Assembly: GCA_051651625.1 (NCBI GenBank) | Contig: JBOFSQ010000102.1 | Coordinates: forward strand, 62,001 to 126,000 | DNA length: 64,000 bases | Direction: 5' to 3' | Source: JBOFSQ01 sp051651625 | GTDB lineage: Bacteria; Planctomycetota; Planctomycetia; Pirellulales; Thermoguttaceae | Made by a program: the position numbers and the translations under genes | In this document: piece after piece, positions 1 to 15,000 of the stretch | Layout: each line of letters begins with the position of its first letter | How positions within the stretch are numbered: position 1 is the stretch's first letter | The notes under the pieces: model-generated | Seen by the model: the letters and a program-made list of their open reading frames with translations, nothing else | Told to the model about the DNA's origin: nothing | The model's database searches: none

Positions 1-3000
1 GTCGCTGTCAAAAAACATCTACGAGCGCGGTGTAGACGAAGTTGGGTTCGGGCGAATTCGTTCCAGTGGAGATGCGGCACTGTTTGGCGGCAACACCACG
101 CAGACGATGAAGGAGCGATACGGCATCACCAAAACTCGCGCCCTTGCCGACTTTCTACCGGCTCTGACTATCGCCGCGAAAAATCTCGCCACCGAAATGA
201 CCAATCACAACGTACAGCAAAACGACTTGCATGGTGAACGCACCATCACGCGAGAGCATGTGCAGAACAATGAGAGCGTGCGTGCCACGCTTGGCCAGCG
301 CAACATCAAGCCCGAAAATCTCCCGCCCGAAGAAGACATCCAAAAACTGGAACGTCGCGTGAAAGCCGAGGAGAAGCGTCTGGGAAAACAGGCTGGAAAA
401 CTGTCGAGTTAGATTCACGCCCGTTATTGCACGCGATCAACTCCGTGAACGCAACCATCCAATCCACGTTTCCAATGTCAATCTCCGAAACCGAAACAAG
501 TTCGTCCGAGCAAACAGCATCTTCGTCGCTGGACACGGAGCAGCATCGCAGCGCGCTTGGTGCTGCCGGTACGTCGAGCGCGGTTCGGCACGGGTGCAAG
601 TGTGACGAGTCGGGGCGTCCGATTGGTGCGGGAGTGTTTGGTGGTGGCGGCGATTTTGTCGAGCGTCTCACGTCTTGGAGTGAACATCACGCAAAGTTGC
701 TTGGAGTTGGTCTTCTAGTGTTCGTTGTCGGCATGACGTGGCTGCTTATGTGGCACTCGTCGCTACGGCAGCGGCAACCGGTTACGGTCGATTACACGGA
801 ACTCCCAGCCGAGATTGTGTTTGGCGGCAAGACGTTTCCGGGGCAGTATTTTCGTGGTCTTGAAGCGACGCGGCGTGCCAAACACGCCGACCTTATAACC
901 GAGGTACGCGACGTTATTGCCGCAGGTGAGGCACCGGCATTTCTCTTGGGGAACACCGCTTCGCCGAAGCAAAATCTCGCCGCATCGCTGCGTGAACTGT
1001 TTCTCGCTTATGCCCCCCACGGCGCGGCGGCATCGCAGAGCGACGCACTTTACAAATCGCTCCCAACTGGCGACGTTTGGGGAATCTCACCGGCGACGCT
1101 CGTTCCGGTAGAGTCGATCTTGAAAGAATTGTCGCCAGCGATGGAGCGTCTGCGTTCGGAGCTTGATAACACGGAAACCGCGTTTGAGTTTGTCTTGCTG
1201 GAAGCGGAAGACGGCAGCGTCTACCCCGACCCAAACATCCCCGATTTGATGCGTCTCTTCGCAGCGGTGTCGGAATACGACATTGCCCGCGCACTGAACG
1301 CTGGCCAACTCGATGACGCGATCAAAATACTCGCATCGACTTGGCGTATTGCAGACTTGGCATCTTCGCTCGAAAACGTAGTGACGCGCGACGAAGTTCG
1401 CGCGATTCGTCTGCGGTGTTTGAACGTCTTGCAGACAATCGTACTTCACCCACAATTTGCGAAGCAGCATCTTGAATCGGTTCGCGCGATGCTCTACAAA
1501 ACGTTATCCGTCGCACCGAACGAGCCGCGTCTTTGGATCGGTGACCGCGCGACCGGAATGCGAGTCTACGAAATCGCCATCAGGTACGGACTCGACGAAG
1601 CACTCGAAGCAGACGAACTCGACGCCATTGAATCGAGTCAGATCGGTTTTGACCGTGTCGTCATCAACCTCTACAAAACGATCTCTGCCGACGAAGTAAC
1701 TTATCTCCGCGCGATGCGCAAAATCATCGAGCTTTCGGCGCAACCATACTACCAGCGAAAACGAGACGTACTTGAGATCGAAACGAAAATCGCCGCGCTT
1801 TGGCAAGCAAACAACGAAGCGGTGATCGCGTATTTCCTCACGCGACATATAGCCGACACGATGCAGGCGTTGGCCTACGAACAGGCCGCAATGGAAGCGA
1901 CATTCATCGCCGTCTCGCTCGCGCTAAATCAAAACGTCAATACAAAACTTCTCGACCCCGTTTCAGGACAAAACTACATCATCAAAACACAAGACGGAAA
2001 AGTTCAAGTGTCTGTCCCCGAACAGCCGTACACGTTTCGCGTCGCCAAAATCGATGGGGAATAAGTTCGTCACTCGCTTACGCTTCGTGCTCTGATTTTT
2101 CACTCACTAACCACCTAACCACAAATCACGTCTCCATGCTCTTTGAAATCGACATTCACCCCACCGCGAACGAGCGCGACATCCGCGCCGAACAACTCAT
2201 CACCGAGGCACGCGATCTCGGAATAGACGCCAAACTCGCCGTCGCAACCGCACACGGTTACCTCATCGAAGGCGACATCACGACCAGCGACGCGGAACGT
2301 GCAGCCGCAGAACTTCTCGTCGATTCAGTCGTCGAGCGTGCGGTCGTCGCCAAGGCGGAGGACGATGCTCTCCTTGCGTCGTTCGGTCGCAGTGCTAACG
2401 ACACGGAGGTTGTCTACGTCCTTCCAAAACCGGGCGTCACCGACGCCGTCGCCGAGACGGCGCGTCGCGCACTGGCCGAAATCGGTATCAAAACCACCGC
2501 CGTTGCGACGTTCACGAAATACTGGATCGCATCACCGCAGTCAATTCGCGGACTCGCAACGCTCCTTGCCAACGACGCGATAGAACGAGTCGTCTTTGGA
2601 AAACTTCCGTTCACGAAGATCGAACACGGTTCGAACTACACGTTCACTCTTCGCACAGTCGCCATCCGCGAAATGGACGACACCAAACTCGAAAAACTCT
2701 CGCGCGACGGGCAACTCTATCTCTCGCTCGATGAGATGCGAACGATCCGCGAACACTTCAAGTCACTCGACCGCGACCCGACCGACATCGAACTCGAAAC
2801 CGTTGCGCAGACGTGGAGCGAACATTGCAGTCACAAAACTCTTGCGGGACGGATTCACTATCGCGGTCCCGAAGGCGAACGACGTTTTGACAACATGTTA
2901 AAGGAAACGATCTTCGCCGCAACGCAAAAAATTCGTGTCGAGCGCGGGGCCGATGATTTGTGCGTAAGTGTGTTCGCCGACAACGCTGGTGTCGTTCGCT

Positions 3001-6000
3001 TCGATGACGAGACGAATGTTTGCTTCAAAGTTGAGACGCACAATCACCCCAGCGCAATCGAGCCTTACGGCGGTGCGAATACCGGACTCGGCGGCGTAAT
3101 CCGCGACCCGATGGGAACAGGAATGGGCGCGAAACCGGTTTGCAGTACCGACGTGTTCTGTTTCGCGCCGCCAGATTTTCCGCACGAAAAATTGCCGAGC
3201 GGCGTTTTGCATCCGCGTCGTGTGATGAAAGGCGTTGTGAGCGGCGTCCGCGATTACGGGAATCGTATGGGGATTCCGACTGTGAATGGCGCGGTCTATT
3301 TTGACGAGCGGTATCTCGGCAACCCGCTCGTCTTCTGCGGCAACGTCGGTATTCTGCCACGCGAGATGTCGTTCAAGGAAGTGAAGGCGGGCGACTTAAT
3401 CGTTGCGTTAGGTGGACGCACTGGGCGCGACGGGATTCACGGCGCGACATTCAGCAGCGCAGAACTGACGCACGAGAGCGAAACTATTTCGGGCGGCGCG
3501 GTTCAAATCGGTAACGCGATTACGCAAAAGATGGTACTCGACGTGATGCTGCAAGCCCGCGACCGTGGACTTTATAACGCCGTCACCGACTGCGGAGCGG
3601 GCGGGTTTTCCAGTGCCGTCGGCGAGATGGGCGAGACGCTCGGTGCCGACGTTAATCTCGATTCGATACCGACGAAGTACGCCGGTTTGAGTTACACCGA
3701 GGTTTGGATTTCCGAAGCACAGGAGAGAATGGTGTTCGCCGTTCCGCCAGAGAAGTGGGAAACTTTTCACTCGCTTTGTGCCGCCGAAGGAGTTGAGGCG
3801 ACGGTACTCGGAACGTTCGCTGCGACGGGGCGACTCGTTTTGCGTTCGCACAACAAAGTTGTTGGCGATCTCGACATGTCGTTTCTCCACAAAGGTCGTC
3901 CGCCGGTGGTGCGCGACGCGGTGTATACGGTAAAAAAAATCGCATCATCTCCGAAACTCACGCCGCGTGGCGAGAATTGGGGCGACGACTTGTGCGCAAT
4001 TCTCGCCTCGCTCAACGTGGCGAGTAAACACTGGATCATTCGGCAGTACGACCACGAAGTCCAAGGCGGCAGCGTCGTGAAACCGCTGACGGGAATACAC
4101 GACGACGGGCCGAGTGACGCAGCGGTTGTGCGTCCGAAAATTTCGTCGCGGCGCGGGATTGTGTTGTCGTGCGGGATGAATCCGCACTTCGGCGACTTCG
4201 ATACTGCGGCGATGGCGGCGTCGGCGATAGACGAAGCGATTCGCAACAATGTCGCTGTCGGAGCCGATCCGAAGACGATAGCGATACTCGACAACTTCTG
4301 TTGGGGGAACACGTCGCGTGCGGAGACGCTCGGCTCGCTCGTGCGTGCGGCGATGACGTGTTACGATGCAGCCATCGCGTTTGGGACGCCGTTTATCAGC
4401 GGCAAAGACAGTCTCAACAACGAGTTTAAGACCGACGTCGGCGAGTCGATCTCGATTCCGCCGTCGCTGCTCATCTCCGCGATGGGACAGATCGACGACG
4501 TTTCAAAGTGCGTGACGATGGACTTTAAGACTGCTGGAAACTTGGTGTACCAAGTCGGCGCGACGCACGACGAGATGGGTGGTTCGCACTTGCATTTGGT
4601 ACGTCTTGCGGCGAACGATAGACTGTGCGGCAACGTTCCGCAAGTTGATTACGTTTTGGCACGCAACACGTTTGTTCAGCTTCACAAGGCGATGGGAAAA
4701 AAACTGGTGCGTGCATGCCACGACATCAGCGAAGGTGGACTCGCTGCCGCGCTTGCGGAGATGTGTATCGCTGGCGACGTTGGTGCCAACATTGACGTTG
4801 CGAAACTTTCTGCGTCCACTGCGTTTGGCGACGCTGTGGTTTTGTTTAGCGAGTCGAACTCGCGTTTCGTCTGCGAAGTGACGCCGGAAAACGCGGCGGC
4901 GTTTGAGTCGCTCGTTCCAAACGCGGCGTACATTGGTACTGTCGGTGGTACACACCTCAACATTCATCGCACAACGCAGACGCCGCTCGTCAACGAACCA
5001 GTAACGCAACTCCGCTCAACTTGGCAGAAGCCGCTCGATTGGTGAAGCAGCACAAACGGATTTCACGTCGAGAACATCCACCGCACCATCGTCACCAGCG
5101 GCCCGATTCCGCCGACGTTTAGCACGGCGGACGGTTCAAAGCCGCAGTGCATCAAGCAGTGTTCGCAGCGAGGGTCGTATGAGTCACCGTTCGGACGCCA
5201 ACCGAGTTGCGTCCAGTCGGTCTCGTTAATGAGTGCGTGATAACTGTCGCAGTGTTTGTCGGTCACGAGATAACACGGCGACTTCCAACCCTTAATGTTG
5301 CACGTCGGGTTCGCCCACGCCGCACACGGCAGCGGACGCAATCCGCACAGAAAATCGAGATACGCGGGCGTCGCCGTCAAGAGACGCGGATCAATCAGCT
5401 TTCGCAACTCGGTGAAAAATTTGTGTGTCTGCTCGCGTGTGAGAAAATCACTCGACGATGCAGACTCTTCAATCACCGACGCATATCCAAACGCCGGCGC
5501 AATCATCATCCCGTCGATATTGATTGCGCGAAGCTGTTCGCTGAGCGTAACCAAGTCGCCGACACTCGTTGTTGAATAAACCGTAGTGTTGGTGTAGACG
5601 CGAAACCCCGCCGCTTTCGCTGCGCGGATTCCTTCGATGGCACGGTCAAACGCGCCGTCTTTCTCGACAATCGCGTCGTGATTTGGAGCGGTGCCGTCAA
5701 GATGAACGTTCCAGAAGAGCCGTTCACGTCGCGGAAGTTTCGTGAATAGCGGCACGCTCTCGGACATCTTCTGTCCGTTTGTGCAGAGATAAATGTGTCG
5801 TCCAGAAGCGAGAATCTCTTCGACGAGCGGAACAATTTCGGGGTAGATCAGCGGTTCACCGCCACACAAACTCACCGTCGGCGCAGGACACTCACGCACC
5901 GCCGCGAGACATTCTTCTAACGTCATTCGCTTGTGTAGCGTGTCGGCGTACTCGCGGACGCGGCCACAACCGCGACAGTGCAGATTGCAAGCGTGCAACG

Positions 6001-9000
6001 GCTCAAGCATCAACACGAGCGGGAAACGACGCTCCCCACGCAGCCGACACTTCATCATGTACCACGCCATCGAACGAACAAGCGAGAACGGAAAACGCAC
6101 GCTGTAACTCCAATCTAGTATACCATTCTGCTATGCTACGCTTCGTACAACAGCCCGAAACGTAGCATAGCGGAGTGATGGAAGTGACGACGTTGACGTC
6201 AGTGTAAGGACGCAGAGTCTTCACTTCCCTCACTCCGCTCCGCTATCGCTACGCTACGTTTCGGGCTGTTATTCGCGGTAACTTCGTTTAGTGGTCGAAC
6301 GTCATCTGCTTGACTTCGATTCCGGCGATCTTTGTCAGCTTCGCCGTCATCTCTGCTGCTTTTTGCGGCCCGCCGATGAACTCAACGAGAATCAGTCCCT
6401 GCGGCGAACATACGCCGTCGGCGACATCGTGCAAACCGAGTCGCGTGCGAATCTCGCAGCCATACTCCGAGAAAATTGTCTGCACCTGCGCCGAGTCTCT
6501 CGAAAAACTCTTCACATGAACGCCAAGAATTAAGTGCGATGCCATTGTTTTTTCCTTTCTGAAAGTTTGAAACATTACGGAACTCTGGTCTATCCTTCAA
6601 GAACGCCACGTTCGGTGAGCAACTCACGGTATTCTGTTTCAGTGAGCGTGCAATCGACGAGGTTCAAAAACTCCACCTTCGACAAGTGGAGTTGGCGCGA
6701 CATCAGCGAGAGCAAATTGTCGCCAATCGCAGTGCCACCCATGCCGTGGCTCATGAGCGTCGAGACGCCCAACTTGCCACCGCGAGTCGTTCGCAGAAAG
6801 AAGTGGACGTGCTTGCCATCGACGACGCGGCTAAACCCTTTGCGTCGCAGCGACGCGTCAATGTCGCGTGCGGAACGAACTCTACCCATCATAAGCAACG
6901 GTCTCCGCCATAGCGAGGTAGTTGTTACGGTATCCTTGCGCGAGTGGCGAGAGGTTTTTTGTGTCCTCTTCGGCGTATTCTCTCCACCCGACACGAATAC
7001 ACGAGTGGAGACACTCACGCACGTCGTCATAAGTTGTTCCGTGTGCAACGACGCCAAGTTCTGGAATCTCAACGACCAAGAGCGGCGTGTCAGTTGCATC
7101 TTCCGGCGGGACGACATGCGGCACGACACGAAGCGGCGCAAAAAACTTGATCGTCGCGGTGTCGAGCATGACCTCCCATACTTCGATGGTGGCCAGTGCG
7201 GCGTTGCGTGATGTTGCGGTGCTCATATACTCAAGATGGTGATGGTTTGAATTGATTACGAAACATCAAACCGCGTCTGCGAACGCGCGGTAGACCATTG
7301 CGGTACTCGTCGCACCGGCGTCGATGTGACCGCGTGAGCGTTCGCCCAAGTTGCGGGCGCGACCGTGTTTGGCGGTGAACTCTTTTGTCGTCGCCGCGCC
7401 AGCTTCGGCAGCACTTGCGGCAGCACCAAAAATCGCAGCAAGAGAAGCGTTTTGTCCACGAAGCGACGACATCGCGTCAATCGCGGGGAGGAGCGCGTCG
7501 ATGAGAGTTTTGTCACCGATGTTCGCCTTCGTCGCCTTGCGAACGTTCGCAAGGCCCGCTTCAAACGCGGCGATGGTGGCGTCGGTGTCGAGCGAATCGC
7601 TGGACGCGGCGGTCGCCATTCCCATGTAGAATGAACCGGTGAGCGTGCTCGTTGAACCGCTCGTTGCACTCATCACGTCCCAGCCGATCTTTTCAAACAT
7701 TGCGGCCAGCGACATTTTTTCTGCAACCGCTTTCGCCGCAGCTTCTGCGGCAGCGTTGTAAGCCGCGACAACGGCGGTGCCGTGATCGCCGTCACCGATG
7801 GCGGCGTCGAGTTCGTTGAGATACGCACGCTGCGAAGTGAGCGACTCCGCCGCACGCAACAACATACGTTGCAAAAGTTCGGGTGTGAATGTCATTTGGT
7901 TTTCAGCAGATTAATTAGTGTGAAGTTTGGCTGCGATCCACCGTGCCGCGTAGCCAACTGGTATGATCGTCGCGGTGAAGAGAGTGATCTCAATCCACTG
8001 CGTCAGCGAAAGCGGAACTGTACGAAACACCTGACCGACAACGCCACCAGTCTGCACCATTGCGATCTGTACCAGCGTCGTGATACCGACAATCGCAATG
8101 AACGGACGATTCTTGTATAACAGTGTAAACGGTGAATCGCCGACCGTCAATGCACGGCAGTTAAACTTGTGCCAAAATTGGAACATCACAAAGACCGTGA
8201 AAAACACCGTGAGCGGTTCGATGTTCGTCTTGTCATCTTGTACGAGACCAAATTGATAGCCGTGCTCAACAAACCATCCGCACCATAGAGCAGCGAAGAG
8301 GCAACCGATCTGCCAAAGCGAACAGATCAAGATCGTAATCAGCATCTGTGGGGTGATGATGGCGGCGTGTCGCGGGACGGGGCGTTGCTGCATAAACTCC
8401 GGTCGCGGCGGCTCCGACGAGAGCGCGATGGCGGCGAAGGTGTCCATGATAATGTTGATCCACAATAGCTGAACAACTGTAAACGGCAATGGTACGCCAA
8501 CGAGCGGCCCCAGCACCGCACAAACGAGCGCGACGACGTTTACCGAAAGCTGCAACTGCAAAAACCGCTGGATGTTACGGTAGAGCGTGCGTCCCCAGAG
8601 AACGCCGGTGACGATAGTCGTAAAGTTGTCGTCGAGTAGAACTATGTCGCTCGCCTCCTTGGCGACTTCCGTTCCGGTGATCCCCATCGAAATACCGACA
8701 TCGGCAACCTTGAGCGCGGGGGCATCGTTGGTTCCGTCGCCAGTCATTGCGACGACAGCACCGGTTTTGTGAAGTGCCTTGACGAGCCGCAGTTTGTCCA
8801 TCGGCGTTGCCCGCGCGAGGACACGAAGCGAAAGCGCAACTTGCGGGAGCGCGTCATCGTCGATGCGTGCCAAATCTTCGGACGTGAGAACGAGTTCATC
8901 CTCACGCGGCGGAGATGAGAGAATCGACGCTTGCGTTGCGATAGCGCGTGCTGTCGGGAGTGCGTCGCCAGTTATCATTTTGACATCAATCCCGCCACGA

Positions 9001-12000
9001 TGACACTTCGCAACCGCCGCCGGAACCGCCTCACGAATCGGATCGGCAATCCCGATCAAGGCGACAAGCGTGAGACCACTGCATAACAAACAATCTTCGT
9101 TGCAATCGTGCGAACAACTCTCTTTCTGCGCAAAGGCAATGACGCGAAGTGCTTGCTGCTGCGACTCGATCATCGCGCGGTCGATTGTCGCGCGGCGGGC
9201 TGTGTCAAACGGCAACAACTGACCATTGACCAAGACCGAAGTGCAGCGGTCAAGAATTCGTTCTGGCGCACCTTTAATGAGGCAGACTCGCCCGCTGGAC
9301 TCTTTCACTTGAACTATCGAGAGTTTGCGTGCGGAGTTGTGCGCCAGTTCACTCGTTCGGTCAGCAGTCTCGCGGATCGGCGCATAAGCGATGCCGTGCA
9401 AGTCGAGCCACGCCAGCATCGCAGACTCGGTCGGGTTGCCGATGCCGCGCCCCTTGCCGTCTTCGTTACGCTGCCACTCGGCAGACGTGTTGATTGCCAT
9501 TCCGCGAACAAGTGCGTCACTCGGCGGCGCGTCACCGCTGTTCGGAATAAGATCGCTGCACGCCCAGACGATTCGCATCTCGTTGCGTGTGAGAGTCCCT
9601 GTTTTGTCGGAGCAAATGACAGTCGCCGAACCGATTGTCTCGGACGCCACGAGTTTTCGGATGAGACACTTCTCGCGGGCCATCTTCATCATGTTGAGTG
9701 CCAGCGAGACCGTCACCATCATCGGCAGTCCTTCGGGGACGGCGACAACGACGACCGTCACCGCGACAAGGAACGCCAGAAGCACTTCGCCAGCGAGATC
9801 GAATCCGGCGACCTCCGAACCCGTCGCCAGCAGCACCGCACGCAACACCATCACGATAAAAATGAGCGTTGCCGCCGAAATGCCGATGACGCTGAGCTGT
9901 TTCGCAAGTCGCGCAAGTTTTTCTTGAAGCGGCGTGTCGGGCGTCGCTTCGCTACCGAGTGAGCTTGCAATTTTCCCCATTTCGGTCGAGTCGCCAACGG
10001 CAGTGACACGAAGAATCCCGTGTCCATCAGTGACCATCGTACCACGAAATCCGGGCGAATCGACTTCCTTCTCGGCGGGCATCGACTCGCCAGTCAGCAG
10101 CGATTGATCAACCGACAACCCACTCGTCTCGACAAAGACACCATCGGCTGGAATCTTGTCGCCGAGTGAGAGACGCACTAGGTCGTTCACTACCACATCA
10201 CCAATCGACACCTCTTCGGTTTTGCCGCCACGAATCACTTTTATCGTGATGTCGTCTTTGATTTGGTTGAGAAGTTCAAACGCCTTCGCGCTACGGCGTT
10301 CGCTCAAAAAGGCGACGAGGACAGCCAGAGCAATTGCGAGAAAGATACCAATCGAGTCGATGAAGCTGGCGTCGGCGTGGTGGAGCAGAAACCGCTCGAC
10401 GGCGGTCATCGCAAGCGAGACAGTCGCAGCGACGATGAGAATTATGATTGTCGTGTCACGAAACTTTTCCAGCAACAGCCACCACCACGCCTCGCGCGGC
10501 GGTGGCGTTAGCTCGTTGCGACCGAACTCTTTTCGTGACTGAACAACCTCATCGTGCGACAAACCGGATAGAGACATTGTGGATTACTCGCTGGATTACC
10601 CGCGTTTGCGATACGCACTGACGATTGATGGAATCTTCTGCGTCGTCAAGTTGGCGTGGAAGTCGCCGTCGATATTGATGACGGGGGCGAGTCCGCAGGC
10701 ACCGATGCAGGCAACGACTTCAAGACTGAAGAAAGCATCGCGCGTCGTCTCACCGGCCTCAACTTTGAGTTCACGTTTGAGCGCATCGAGAATGCCAAGC
10801 GAACCCTTGACGTGACACGCCGTCCCGCGGCAGACTTGGACGTGAAACTTCCCCTGCGGCGTGAAACGAAACTGATTGTAAAACGTCGCCACGCCATAAA
10901 TCTTGCTGGCGGGGAGGTGCAAAGCCTTCCCAACTGCCACCACCGATTCACGCGAAAGATACCCTTGCCGGTTCTGCACTTCCTGCAAGATCGGGATGAG
11001 TGTGTCGCGCGTGGCGTTTGGAAAACCAGCCAAGATGGCGTCGATGTTACTTTGCTGTCCATCGTGTTTCGACGCGACCGGTGTCTCACATTTACAAGCT
11101 GTCGTCATACTACAAACCTCATGTTAACGGCGAAGGATACTACGAACGAACGACGAGGACACATATTCGTCACGCCACGAATAGAAGCCGGAAAGGAGGC
11201 GTACTCGCCGTATTGACGGAGAACAAGTGTAAACCACAACTCCGTCAATACGCTACCGCTCCTTTCCGGCTGTTATTCCGTGCGAAGCGTTAACGTTCGT
11301 GAACAGTCACGGTGGGAATTATCCCGCTTTTCGCACCGGCGTCTAGGGGTGACATGAAACAGATCGCCAAAACTTCCCTCCCCCCTTCGCAATGTGCGTG
11401 AAGTGGATACGATGCCGTCGCAACGGAGATACTTGTGAAGGCAAACGGATTGCCAAAAAGGTCACACGAACTCTTGCACTCGATAACTATGACATCTCAA
11501 CACGTCTTACCAACATTCCCGATAGTGTGTCCGTCGCTTCTGGCAGCGGACTTTGGGCACTTGGCACGCGAGATTCGTGCAGCCGAGGAGGCCGGAGTTG
11601 AAGTTTTTCACCTCGATATTATGGACGGGCATTTTGTCCCTAACTTGAGTTTCGGGATTCCAGTCGTTGAAGCGATTCGCCGCGCGACCGACCGTGTGCT
11701 CGATGTTCATCTTATGCTGTCGGAGCCGTCACGTTATATCGAGGCGTTCAGACGCGCGGGGGCCGACTGGCTCACGGTTCACATCGAAGCCGTTCCACAG
11801 CCGCAACAAATTTTGAAGACGATCCGTGTACTCGGTGCGCGCCCCGGACTTTCACTCAATCCGCCAACAGATGTACACGCTCTTATTCCGTTTGTCGGCG
11901 AGTGTGACGTTGTGCTTGTTATGAGTGTGATGCCGGGGTTTGGCGGGCAGGCGTTCGACCGTGTTGCGCTTCAAAAACTGGCGACGATTCGGTCGGTCGC

Positions 12001-15000
12001 GCATCCAACGCTTGCGATCTCTGTCGATGGCGGCATTTCACCAGCGACGATTGCAGAGTGTGCGGCGGCGGGGGCGAACACGTTCGTCGTCGGTTCGGCA
12101 TTCTTCGGCCCGCGTAACTATCTCACACGCTACAACGAACTTCGCACGCTGGCAGAACTCCGCTAGTGCTTTGGAAAATTGAAGTCTTTGGATTGTCTTT
12201 TTTCAACCACGGAGACACGGAGAGGATTTGTCTTCTCTGTGCTCTCCGTGTCTCCGTGGTTAAATTTCGGAGCAATCCCAGATTTACCGTTCACAAAGCA
12301 TTAGTGCCCAGTAACATACGCCCTCCGCGCCCACGCTTCCCACTCCGCAGCGAGTCGTTCAACGGTTGCAGGTTGTGATGGAGCGAGGTCGTTCATTTCG
12401 GTTGGGTCGGTGGCGAGGTCGTAGAGTTCCCACACACCGCGCGTCCCAACGTAGACCAGTTTCGTATCGCCTTCACGCACGCCGCGATTCCCTTCGTGCT
12501 CCCAAAAGAGCGTTCGCGGCGAGTCTTGTTGCCCCGCGAACGCCTTCACAAGACTACGCCCTTCCATCGGTAAGACCGGCTTCTCTTGACGAGTTGTTGG
12601 ATATGTCGCACCGGCGAGTTCGACGACCGTTGGCATAAAGTCGATTATATGACCGACGCTCTTTTCGAGTTCGCCGTGACGTGTGATTCCGCGCGGCCAG
12701 TGCGCGATCAGCGGCGTGCGGATGCCACCTTCGTGCGAGTAATGTTTGTAGAGCCGCCACGGCGTATTCGACGCATTCGCCCAACCACTCCCGACACTGT
12801 GATACGTTCCCGCACTCCCCATCGTGTCGAGTGCGTCGCCGGTGTGGAGCGTGTTTTTCGGCCCTGATTCGTCGTCGAATCCGAACGGGTCCCACTCGGC
12901 ACACGCTCCGTTGTCGGACAGAAACAGAATGAGAGTGTTATCGAGTTCGTTGTGCTGCTTGAGATCGGCGACGATGCGTGCGATGTTTTGGTCCATTGAG
13001 TCGATCATCGCGGCGTAGATCGCCATTCGGCGTGCGAGGTCGGCGCGGCGGTCAGCATCGAGCGTGTCCCACGCGGGGTTGTCGCGGTCGGCCCAACCGG
13101 TTTGGGCGTTGGCCCAGTTTTTCGGGACGTTGCCACGCGGCGTCAAACGAACGTTTGCATCAATCAAGCCGAGATTTTGTTGACGTACAAAACGCTCGTT
13201 GCGAACGGTGTCCCAACCTTTGAGATAAACATCGGCGTATTTTGCGATTTCGTTTTTCGGTGCGTGGAGCGGGAAGTGCGGCGCGGTGTACGCAACGTAG
13301 AGAAAGAACGGCGGACGCTCGCCATTTACATTGACTTCACGCGCTTCGGCGAGGAAGTCGAGAGCGTAGTCGGTGAAGATATCCGTCGCGTAGTATTCGC
13401 CTTCGGCGTAGTTTCGCATCGGACGCCCATCGGGGAGCCTGACATGCGGTTTCGGTGTGAAGTACGACGACGAGTGGCCGCGTAAGAGTCCGAAGTATTC
13501 ATCAAACCCGCGACGGATCGGGCCAGATTCCGTTCCCATGTGCCATTTGCCCGACATGAATGTTTTGTAACCAGCGGACTTGAGCACTTCGGCAAGCGTA
13601 ACGCATCGGTCTGTCAAGAAACCTTCGTAGCCGCGTCGTTGCGAGTGACCGTCCATAAGTCCGATGCCAGCTTGGTGCGGATAGAGACCAGTGTTGAGTG
13701 ATGCGCGCGACGGACAACATCGCGTCGTGTTGTAGAACTGCGTGAAGCGAACGCCGCCTGCGGCGAGTGAGTCGAGACACGGCGTTGCGATCTCGCCACC
13801 ATAACAGCCGAGATCGGAGTAGCCAACGTCGTCGGCAAGAATGAGGACGATGTTGGGGCGAGTCTCAACGGCAGCGACGTGCGGAACCGCAATCACAGCC
13901 GCAACCCAAAACAAAAACGTACGCATATTCACCACTCATTCGGTTTGAACGATTCGGGGTTTGTGATGGTAGCACCTTTGCCGGTGGCTAGAATGGTAAA
14001 AAGCCCCTTCTTCTGTGCGAACTGTTCGGCTTCGCTAACCGAGTGCAAAAACGCAACCGCACCGTAAATCGTAAGATGTGCGTATTCCGGTAGCCACTCT
14101 TTGGCGTGTAAAAGTTCTTTGTGAAACTCTTTTACGTCGTCAGGGCGTAGCGTCGTTTTCACTTCGATGATGACAATCGAGTCACCGTTTTTGGCAATGA
14201 TGTCAAACTCGAAATTCTGACCATTAACGCAACCCTTTTCGCGTTCGAGCGTCCGCTGGATTGGAATCCCGCGTGAGTTTAGTAGCGGGATAACTTGGTT
14301 TTTAACCAACGCTTCCACGAGACGACTCCACTTGTCGTGGAACTCGTTCGATACCTTCCGGATCGCTGCGTCGGTCTTTTTACGCTCTGCTTCCATGACG
14401 GAGTTGTATTTCGCATCGCGTTCTTTGGCGAGGCGGGCGGTCTCGTCGAGCAATGCCCGTAACCCTGCCATCTGCTTTTCAGCAGCGGCATTGGATTCCG
14501 CAGCACGTTTCTCAGCTTCCGCTGCACGGTCTGCGGCTTCTACATCGCGGCGGGCGGCCTCTGCGTTGTAGCGGGCAACTTGGTCAAGGACTTCTTGGAT
14601 TTCAGCAATAGATGCGGTCATTTGTGATTCCTCCTATTGTGTGTACGCATTCCAACTGCCACGATTCTACACACAGCGGCGCAAAAACAAAGGGCGGACA
14701 CGAATGCCCGCCCTACAAACAAAACACCGCTAAATAACCACTACCTCGACTTCAAGTCAAAGTCAAAAACATTTGGCTTACCCTTCTCGACCGTTGCCGA
14801 AAAGGGTATGGCCAAACTACTTGGCGTAATCATCAACGTTGACGGTCAACAGCGTTTTCCCCGAAGCCGCAACCTCAACTGAAACCGGTGTAGTAGTCGC
14901 GTTCGATAGTACCACTGGAACGAGCGGCGGCAATGCTTTGTACTTTTGACTCAATTTTTCAGAGTGAGCCTTACGTGCTTCGTACTCCATTGCATCAATG